In this document: in pieces, positions 45,239 through 51,477 of the stretch
Layout of the letters: each line of letters begins with the position of its first letter
Position numbering within the stretch: the first letter of the stretch is position 1
Source of the DNA: Lacrimispora celerecrescens
Lineage (GTDB): Bacteria > Bacillota > Clostridia > Lachnospirales > Lachnospiraceae
NCBI RefSeq assembly: GCF_000732605.1
Contig: NZ_JPME01000007.1
Location: forward strand, 1-64,000
Direction of reading: 5' to 3'
Length of the DNA: 64,000 bases
Made by a program: the position numbers and the translations under genes
Notes under the pieces: generated by a model
Databases searched by the model: none
Told to the model about the DNA's origin: nothing
The model's input: only the letters and a program-made list of their open reading frames with translations

Positions 45239-46294
45239 TTAAAATAATGATACTGCTGCGCTTCCGGTTCCCTTGGCGATAAATTCTACCAATGCAATGG
45301 AACCGCTAAAGCATTCATTCTGACTTAACTGTCTGGTTGATTGAAACCACAGCTTTCCCGGAATACTGGAATATATTCTTAAATTTTCTTCCGGATAATT
45401 TCCTGGTACTGTTATGCTTTTTAGGCTGCCAGCTGTGAGGTTTGTTAATTCTAATAAGTACGGATTATATCGAAGGTTCATGCGGATCTTATCCAGACCG
45501 CTGACCTCATGGGCTTTTAGCAGTACTACGTAACGATTGCCCGTCTTTACCGGGTATTCCATGGTGCTGTTGCGATAAAATATAGGTATAATCGGCAATT
45601 GTGCTGTTGTCAAATAATCAGATTCATCACTTTTAGAATCATATGCTTTGATTCGGTACATAGCGTTGGACGCCCCAATTGGGATGGAATCTGTCATTCC
45701 CCGGTGTTCCTCTATATGTTTCTGTGTATCCAATTCATGGAAGGTCAATCCTTTGCCTTCCCATTCGTTAAATGTCAGCCATCTGGAGTCAATACTCTCC
45801 CACGAGATGCCAGGAAGCGTCACCTTTTCCCCTTCATCCCATGAATGTCCGTAATTTTCCAGGCTGCTCCAGGTTTTATTAAGTTCGTCCAGTTCCAGCC
45901 AGGTACACCCCCGCTCAATGCCAGGACGTTCATCGCCGGAGCCTTTAAATATTTCAAAGCTTATTTCCCGGCTTTCTAACTGCTGCCAGGTATGCGAATG
46001 ATTCTCAAACTGTGACCAGCTTAACTGCTCATAATCCAGGCGTTCCCAGTACTGTCCTTTGCCAGTTCTGGTTTCGATTTGATGCCAGTTAAGGGCTTCC
46101 TGATCATACCTGCTCCATGGTTCATTGGTACTGCCGAAGTTGTCCCAGGTGTATCCAGACAGAGCCTGTAAAAAAGATTCATTAAATACCCGTTCTACAA
46201 TATAATTTTTATCCGCTTCCACCGCTCCCCAGCTGATTTTTGCGTGTTCTCCCTCGTAGAGGGTAGGGATATGTAAACATTCTGGTCGGTTCAT
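45239..46294 (-). CDS. tryptophan-rich repeat protein with cohesin-like C-terminal domain
   Basis: This 351-aa protein precedes rhs by 16 bases. Residues about 45-195 contain at least ten short units with a tryptophan and a following hydrophobic-acidic pair (WDNFG, WHQIE, WERLD, WSQFE, WQQLE, WLELD, WSSLE, WESID, FHELD). A fibronectin-like segment (ASNAMYRIKAYDSKSDES) follows, and the C-terminus (VSGLDKIRMNLRYNPYLLELTNL...ALVEFIAKGTGSAAVSL) matches the cohesin/dockerin-binding fold. The start follows GGAGGAACC, somewhat distant. It may help display or deliver the Rhs protein; no function is proven. Confidence 0.65.
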   Translation of the reverse strand: MNRPECLHIPTLYEGEHAKISWGAVEADKNYIVERVFNESFLQALSGYTWDNFGSTNEPWSRYDQEALNWHQIETRTGKGQYWERLDYEQLSWSQFENHSHTWQQLESREISFEIFKGSGDERPGIERGCTWLELDELNKTWSSLENYGHSWDEGEKVTLPGISWESIDSRWLTFNEWEGKGLTFHELDTQKHIEEHRGMTDSIPIGASNAMYRIKAYDSKSDESDYLTTAQLPIIPIFYRNSTMEYPVKTGNRYVVLLKAHEVSGLDKIRMNLRYNPYLLELTNLTAGSLKSITVPGNYPEENLRIYSSIPGKLWFQSTRQLSQNECFSGSIALVEFIAKGTGSAAVSLF

Positions 46295-46343
46295 AAATAA
46301 TAGGTTCCTCCTTTCATTTTCTATTGGTAATTTTAGTTTTTAT

Positions 46344-46372
46344 TTCATAATATATTTGGAGTTTTCTGTCAG
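46344..46372 (-). promoter_or_regulatory. possible promoter of the Rhs operon
   Basis: On the minus strand CTGACA (46367-46372) and TATGAA (46344-46349) are 17 bases apart, upstream of the 46294 start. The -10 box is weak. Confidence 0.4.
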
Positions 46373-46543
46373 GTACTCCTCAACTGCATCCCGTCGTGAT
46401 TATGAGCTTTCCCGTATCAGTATCATGAGGTTTTTTGCTATATTTCTTTTTTTGCCAATGGTCAACTTTATGATAGAAAAAATCATTTATTATTCTGATA
46501 CTCATCCTTACATATTGTAGGGAAGAAGGAGTATCTGTTCTAT

Positions 46544-46804
46544 TTGACTCAAGTAAATAGTGATTTGAGTAACACTCTGATGCTTAGAGGCTATGCGTCA
46601 GGAGACGCTAATAATTATACGCAAACAGGTATTTATCAGATCATATCATCGGAAGGGGCGACTATGCTGAATATTGGCTTCAAAGGTCCCTGTGTTTTTT
46701 TGGTATATGCAACATCTAACTATGTAGCCCAGGAGCAGATTTATTTTGAAGGATCGCTTAAAAGGTTCAGGAACAACGCTGGAGAATGGTCGGCATGGAA
46801 ATGA
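46544..46804 (+). CDS. silent tail-fibre C-terminal cassette A (pyocin-knob-like)
   Basis: The frame is 86 codons from a TTG at 46544, but no ribosome binding site suits it, so it reads as a headless cassette. It begins TQVNSDLSNTLMLRGYA and ends FRNNAGEWSAWK, which matches the pyocin-knob domain at the tip of phage tail fibres. Its last base abuts the last base of cassette B on the other strand. The AAATAGTGAT motif near its start (46555) matches the junction in the expressed fibre gene. Confidence 0.7.
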   Translation: MTQVNSDLSNTLMLRGYASGDANNYTQTGIYQIISSEGATMLNIGFKGPCVFLVYATSNYVAQEQIYFEGSLKRFRNNAGEWSAWK

Positions 46805-47029
46805 TCATTTCGTCCACATAGTGGCCCAGGCACCATTAATACTCCTTCCAAACACCAGAGGGCCATCATCGTATAGTTCGATCTGATAAAACGATGTCTC
46901 CGATAGAGTGAACCTTATATAAATCCTATTGCTTGTGCGGCCAATTGTTACATCGGTTATTTGAACTAAGCTACCAGTAACCTTTTTGTTTAATTCGCTT
47001 TTTTCGGCTTTCAATGTTAAATCACTATA
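46805..47029 (-). CDS. silent tail-fibre C-terminal cassette B
   Basis: Open from TAT at 47029 (YSDLTLKAEKSELNKK) to the stop at 46805, this 74-codon frame has two stops directly before it and no start site. The body (VQITDVTIGRTSNRIYIRF...FGRSINGAWATMWTK) looks like a fibre-tip beta domain. It lies tail-to-tail with cassette A. Its 5' edge, 47015-47034, is a 20-bp exact inverted copy of the edge of cassette C. A short open frame just upstream (KAGNGAIWKYERWLNN) may be the end of a lost cassette. Confidence 0.65.
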   Translation of the reverse strand, partial: YSDLTLKAEKSELNKKVTGSLVQITDVTIGRTSNRIYIRFTLSETSFYQIELYDDGPLVFGRSINGAWATMWTK

Positions 47030-47034
47030 TTATT
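47015..47034 (-). repeat. recombination-site-like repeat at cassette B
   Basis: On the minus strand AATAATATAGTGATTTAACA is identical to the plus-strand sequence at 48226-48245. The two inverted copies flank the recombinase gene. Confidence 0.7.
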
Positions 47035-47146
47035 AAGCCATCTCTCATATTTCCATATTGCTCCATTCCCAGCTTTTGTTTAGTAAAAGGGTAAACTTAA
47101 TAAAGCACCCGTTTCCAGCTACTTAAAATCAATCCATTTCAGCTAT

Positions 47147-48166
47147 TTATGCAAACTTCCGGTGAGACTCTTTCACATTTTCCTCCTGGACCGTGCAGTA
47201 GATCATTGTCGTATCCAGTTTTTCATGTCCCAAAAGTTTCGACACCTGCTCCACCGGCATTCCTCTATTCAGCAGATCAGTAGCTATGGTCCTCCGGAAA
47301 CGATGCGGATGGACCTTCTTCACACCTGCACGCCGCCCAAGTTGCCTAAACATGTATTGGATTCCGGCAACAGTTAGGCGAGCATGAGGCTGATCTAGTG
47401 TTGCAAATAAAGGCTTATTTACCAATTCTTCCTCGGTTATTCCCTCCTCCTTCATGCGCTCTTTAAGGTATCTCTTTAAGTAAAACCTAGCATTATCCGT
47501 CAAATACACCTTTCTTTCCTTACTTCCCTTACCAAATACAATCAACTCCTGCCGACCCATTTCTATATCACAAACATTCAGTAACGCCAACTCTGACACC
47601 CTGACACCTGTACTGTACAAAAACTCCATTAAGGCTCGGTCCCTCAGTACCGTACAATTAACCCTAAGTGCTTCCATTTCTTCCTGGGAAAACGGCTTTT
47701 TGATGGTCTTGGCCAGCTTCAGGATCCCTACCCGTTTAACCGGGTTACTGGTCACAAGCTCCTCTGTAGTGAGGAAATCCCAGAAGCTAGATAAATAATG
47801 CAGCCTTGTCTGCATGGTGGTCATTTTGATGCCGTGCTGCTCCCTCATGACTCCATAATAATATCTGAGATCCATGGCGGTAATGTCCTCAATCCGTTTC
47901 CCCAGGAAATCCAGCATCTTGCAGATCTCCGTTGTATATTGCTTTAAGGTATTTTCCTGACGGTTAACTGCCTTTTTGCTTGCTACGAACATCTTGACCT
48001 TTAAGACGTCGCCGTCAATGCCCGTTTCTGCTACCTCGTAACATTCTTCCCTTACTTCCACGCCGTGAAAATTAATATACAGTGCATTATGCAACTGCTC
48101 CAGCTGTCCACTATCCAGGTATGGTTGCATAGTATTGATCACTTTTTCCAAAATCTGCTCTATCAT
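47147..48166 (-). CDS. tyrosine recombinase, probable shufflon invertase
   Basis: This 339-aa phage-integrase-family protein has a SAM-like core-binding domain (about 75-165) and a catalytic domain with Arg in STGVRVSELALL, the H-x-x-R pair in HPHRFRR, His in LLGHEKLDTTMIY and the nucleophile Tyr in that last motif. It starts at 48166 behind GGAGGG at 9 bases. It lies between two pairs of oppositely oriented fibre cassettes that share short repeats at their edges, so site-specific inversion of those cassettes is its likely job, as for Rci in plasmid shufflons. Confidence 0.88.
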   Translation of the reverse strand: MIEQILEKVINTMQPYLDSGQLEQLHNALYINFHGVEVREECYEVAETGIDGDVLKVKMFVASKKAVNRQENTLKQYTTEICKMLDFLGKRIEDITAMDLRYYYGVMREQHGIKMTTMQTRLHYLSSFWDFLTTEELVTSNPVKRVGILKLAKTIKKPFSQEEMEALRVNCTVLRDRALMEFLYSTGVRVSELALLNVCDIEMGRQELIVFGKGSKERKVYLTDNARFYLKRYLKERMKEEGITEEELVNKPLFATLDQPHARLTVAGIQYMFRQLGRRAGVKKVHPHRFRRTIATDLLNRGMPVEQVSKLLGHEKLDTTMIYCTVQEENVKESHRKFA

Positions 48167-48225
48167 TTGTTAAAGCCCTCCTTCCACATTATTGTAAAAT
48201 ATAGAGCCATTTTGGTCCACTACTC

Positions 48226-48245
48226 AATAATATAGTGATTTAACA
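48226..48245 (+). repeat. recombination-site-like repeat at cassette C
   Basis: AATAATATAGTGATTTAACA is the inverted partner of 47015-47034. The inner ATAGTGAT is also found at cassettes A (46555-46566) and D (48825-48836, minus strand). Confidence 0.7.
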
Positions 48246-48563
48246 AAGAATAAATTAGCATTTACCCCCGGCAGTGATACAACTTTGGTTTTTAATAATA
48301 CATCCGAAGAGGACGGTAGGCTGTACATTGATTTAAGCTTAAAAACACTTACCGCTCATGTTCCCAATACTGCATACTATTTTGGAAAATTGGCACGGGG
48401 TCCAGAAAGGGTTAAAACAGTATTTGCACGAACATACGGCAATTACCTAATGAGTGGCTGGATTGATGGTAGCGGTTACATTTATTTGCATAACCGAACA
48501 AATGAGACTATCCCCACGGGGGAAGTTTTTGAATTAATGTGCGTAGTGCCTCTTTCACGATAA
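48231..48563 (+). CDS. silent tail-fibre C-terminal cassette C
   Basis: Open from TAT at 48231 (YSDLTKNKLAFTPGSD) to the stop at 48563, 110 codons with no start site at the 5' edge. The body (RLYIDLSLKTLTAHVPNTAYYFGKLARG...TGEVFELMCVVPLSR) is a beta-rich domain with no family that I recognise. It is tail-to-tail with the expressed fibre gene, 8 bases apart. Inversion between its edge and the site in the fibre gene would attach it to the fixed N-terminus. Confidence 0.68.
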   Translation, partial: YSDLTKNKLAFTPGSDTTLVFNNTSEEDGRLYIDLSLKTLTAHVPNTAYYFGKLARGPERVKTVFARTYGNYLMSGWIDGSGYIYLHNRTNETIPTGEVFELMCVVPLSR

Positions 48564-48571
48564 AGCGATCT

Positions 48572-48952
48572 TTAGTTTAATTGGACGGATTTCCAGCCAG
48601 TCGGTATACCTGCGTTTGTCGAATGAAGAAAAATTCTTGTGTCACCTCTTGGAACAGCAAGAACTACTTGCCAGAAGCTATAGTCGCCGGTCACCAAAGC
48701 TATACCTTCAGATGAAAGGGTAAGACCAGCTTTATAAGGAGTGTTATAAGTGTTGCCATTCCAAGCCAAAACTGCCCCAAATGGTTGAGGTACCATTAAA
48801 TCACTGGTATAACGTCCATTACCAATATCACTATTTAATTTAGTTATCTTCTCATTAATGATAACATTATCATTGATAAAATCTTGTCTCACCGGCTTAT
48901 CCGATGCTTCCCACATATTTAATCCTAATGATGTTTTATTTGTACTTGACAT
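48572..48952 (-). CDS. tail-fibre-like protein, currently expressed arrangement (cassette D)
   Basis: This 126-aa protein starts at ATG 48952 behind GGAGAAATAAT. The first 38 residues (TSLGLNMWEASDKPVRQDF, then NDNVIINEKITK) match the conserved N-terminus of small clostridial phage tail-fibre proteins. The remaining part, from LNSDIGNGRYTSD on, is the variable tip ending GIPTGWKSVQLN. The AAATAGTGAT junction lies at 48836-48827. It is driven by a consensus promoter flanked by two SOS boxes. No other tail, capsid or lysis gene is present, so what particle it serves is unknown. Confidence 0.72.
   Translation of the reverse strand: MSSTNKTSLGLNMWEASDKPVRQDFINDNVIINEKITKLNSDIGNGRYTSDLMVPQPFGAVLAWNGNTYNTPYKAGLTLSSEGIALVTGDYSFWQVVLAVPRGDTRIFLHSTNAGIPTGWKSVQLN
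48825..48836 (-). repeat. recombination-site-like repeat inside the fibre gene
   Basis: On the minus strand AAATAGTGATAT encodes the LNSD boundary between fixed and variable parts. It aligns with AAATAGTGATTT at cassette A in inverted orientation. Confidence 0.6.
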
Positions 48953-49057
48953 ATTATTTCTCCTCTTTTAATTTGAATTTTGCTTGAAATTTCTTCTGAT
49001 CATTTAACTGTTACATACATATTGCCAAGAAATAATCTCTGTTTCATATTATTTTTT

Positions 49058-49137
49058 CGAACATATGTTCTATTGTCGACAACTAGATTATAATACTCTA
49101 AAATCCTGTTGTCAATACTCATTCGAACATATGTTCT
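49058..49137 (-). promoter_or_regulatory. SOS-controlled promoter of the tail-fibre gene (two LexA boxes)
   Basis: CGAACATATGTTCT occurs at 49058-49071 and again at 49124-49137, both fitting the Gram-positive LexA box CGAAC-n4-GTTCG with one terminal change. Between them on the minus strand are TTGACA (49110-49115) and TATAAT (49087-49092) with a 17-base spacer. LexA on either or both sites would block this promoter. The rest of 48953-49346 shows no gene; the 67-codon frame here only overlaps these sites. Confidence 0.85.
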
Positions 49138-49346
49138 CTTTTTTATAGAACAAAAGTTAATCTTCCCACTCATCCAGACAAAATAAAATGCATAAACATA
49201 CACTAAAAGCCCCAGTTTTTATACTCTCAGGGACCTTTTGTGTATGCCTATGCATAGTTTTTAATAACAAATCAATAATAAAAACGAATCCTAACTAAAG
49301 AAAGAAAAGAACATCCCAAATTCAAACCATTACACCAACCCTCTTT

Positions 49347-51464
49347 TCACCGCCCTCCTGAAATATAAGAATTCAATATAGCTTTGTCCTTTCTCACCAC
49401 ATATCCACTCCCTCCCCGATCCTTCACATCCTCTGTCATACTAACAAGAAGAATAGGAGTCTCCAAATTTGGATCCGTTGTAAAGACAGCAAACCAGCCG
49501 AGCTCCGTACCGGTTCTGTCGTCTTTTGATGCTTTAATTTCAGCCGTTCCCGTCTTTCCCGCAAACTCTATATCATTCCGGTAAGCCGCGTGCCCGGTCC
49601 CGTGTTCGGAACTGATCACTTTGCCGAGAGCAGTCTGTATCCTATCTGCAATCTCCGAGGAACATGCCCCTGGCAGCCAGACTTCCGACTTTGGCTCCTC
49701 TTTATACTGCAGATACGGTTTCATGACGTTTCCCTGATTGGCAAACATGGTATAAAGCGAGGCTAAGTGTATGGGATTAACTAACATCTGACCCTGCCCG
49801 TAACCACTGTCCGCCAGCTGAACCTCAGTTTCGATCCGTTCTGTATTGGAGTATTGAGACTTTGTTACAGATATATCAAAAGGAATCTCCTGATTAAATC
49901 CCAATTTATCCAGGCCAGACATGAAATCATCATAGCCGATTTTTAAGGCAGCCTTTGCAAAATAAATGTTATCCGAATAAATAAATGCGTTTTCCAATAT
50001 AACAGGGCTGTAATCATGAAGGGTAGTGACATAGTAATTCCCCCAGCTTTCATCCTTTCTCCAGCTTAACCCTTCCCCTCCAAAATCCTCGTTAGGGTCA
50101 ATCGCTCCGGTAGAAAGTCCGATGGCACCAGTTATTGGCTTAAAAGAAGATCCCGGGGCAAACCTCTGGCGGAACCGGTTGAACATGGGTTTTCTCTCAT
50201 CATCATTTAAAGAAGCCCATTTCTCCTCAGACATTCCAAGGATAAAATCATTGTCATCGTAGGATGGCGTACTGACAAGAGCCAGTACTTCTCCGGTATA
50301 AGGATTCATGGCGACCGTACAGCTCTTATCCTCTTTGAAGGTTTGATAAATCTCATCCTGAAGGGTGCTGTCAATGGTAAGGGTTATATCCTTTCCATCT
50401 ACCCTCGGCTTTGCAGCCAGGGTTTTCTTAACGGTTCCGTAGGAGTCAGTAATGGTAATGGTCCGTCCATTGGTTCCTTTCAGTTCCTTCTCAAATAAGG
50501 CCTCCATCCCACTCCTTCCAATCACACTGTCCGAAAGATAATCCTCACCCGAATGCTTTTCAAGATCCTCTGCCGTCACATTCTGGACATATCCCACCAG
50601 ATGGGCTCCACTCTCTCCCAACGGGTAATAGCGTACTTCCGTGTCTGTGATCAGGACTCCCGGAACCGCCAGTAGTTCATCCTGGAATTCTTTATTTTTA
50701 ACATTATCCTCCCGGGGCTCCATGGAATTCAAATTAAGCTCATCTACTTTCTTAATGGTTTTTAGAGGTACAAAAGAATCTTCTTTCACCCACTTGGCTG
50801 ACAGTTTCTTCCCGATTGCATCCGCAGATATTCCAAGAAGGTTCCCAAGAGTCTCCAGATCTCCGGCAGAATCCTCACTCATTTTTCCGGGAACCAGTCC
50901 TACGGAGGAAGCAGTGCCTTTTCCAGCAAGAAGCAGCCCATTCCTGTCAAAAACACTTCCTCTTTTTGCCTTGTCCGTTGATACTCTCACCTTATCGGAA
51001 CGGCCAAGCTCCGGAAAGATCACACTGTCGTCCCACACCATCTGATAGCCTTTTTTCTTTTCCTTTCGGAACTTTACCTGATTGCTGAAGTTTATTTCTC
51101 CGGCAATACTGCCAAGGCTCATATTGTAGCTGACTACTGCTTCCCCGTCTTTTTCTGCTACCTGCCCGATCTGGGCGGTTATTCCGGAAGCCTCAATTCC
51201 CTCGTAGATATTTTTATGCCTGGTGATAAAATCCTCTTCACTGATATTTAGATGGCTCTGCTCATCTAACATCCTATACATATCCGTATAGTCTGCCTTA
51301 GAAAGGCATTCCACGTATTCCAGGAACAACGCATCCGGCGTTTTCCTTGATGCTCCGATTTTCCCCTGAATTCGAAAGAACAGAGCCGCCCCTGCTAAAC
51401 CAGCCAGTAATATAAAAAGCGTACAAACAGTACTGAATAAAAATCTCCTTTTTCTACGTCTCAT
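49347..51464 (-). CDS. class B penicillin-binding protein, MecA/PBP3-like
   Basis: This 705-aa peptidoglycan transpeptidase has an N-terminal membrane anchor (about 8-30) and an NTF2-like MecA_N domain (about 40-150). A dimerisation domain (RGSVFDRNGLLLAGKG) and a transpeptidase domain follow, with S-S-F-K near 438, S-D-N near 494 and K-T-G near 636. The MecA_N plus PBP layout is that of PBP2a-type, often low-affinity enzymes. It lies 13 bases after the preceding PBP gene with AGGAGG before the ATG. A BlaI-type operator at the operon promoter suggests induction by beta-lactams. Confidence 0.9.
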   Translation of the reverse strand: MRRRKRRFLFSTVCTLFILLAGLAGAALFFRIQGKIGASRKTPDALFLEYVECLSKADYTDMYRMLDEQSHLNISEEDFITRHKNIYEGIEASGITAQIGQVAEKDGEAVVSYNMSLGSIAGEINFSNQVKFRKEKKKGYQMVWDDSVIFPELGRSDKVRVSTDKAKRGSVFDRNGLLLAGKGTASSVGLVPGKMSEDSAGDLETLGNLLGISADAIGKKLSAKWVKEDSFVPLKTIKKVDELNLNSMEPREDNVKNKEFQDELLAVPGVLITDTEVRYYPLGESGAHLVGYVQNVTAEDLEKHSGEDYLSDSVIGRSGMEALFEKELKGTNGRTITITDSYGTVKKTLAAKPRVDGKDITLTIDSTLQDEIYQTFKEDKSCTVAMNPYTGEVLALVSTPSYDDNDFILGMSEEKWASLNDDERKPMFNRFRQRFAPGSSFKPITGAIGLSTGAIDPNEDFGGEGLSWRKDESWGNYYVTTLHDYSPVILENAFIYSDNIYFAKAALKIGYDDFMSGLDKLGFNQEIPFDISVTKSQYSNTERIETEVQLADSGYGQGQMLVNPIHLASLYTMFANQGNVMKPYLQYKEEPKSEVWLPGACSSEIADRIQTALGKVISSEHGTGHAAYRNDIEFAGKTGTAEIKASKDDRTGTELGWFAVFTTDPNLETPILLVSMTEDVKDRGGSGYVVRKDKAILNSYISGGR

Positions 51465-51477
51465 AGCTTACCTCCTG

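Noticed and set aside
46544-48952. Whole prophage or tailocin
   Set aside because: Only fibre-tip cassettes and a recombinase are present. No capsid, sheath, baseplate, holin or endolysin gene was found in the window.
49000-49203. 67-codon minus-strand ORF containing two TYVR-like repeats
   Set aside because: The repeated residues come from the two LexA boxes. The frame overlaps the promoter and has no ribosome binding site.
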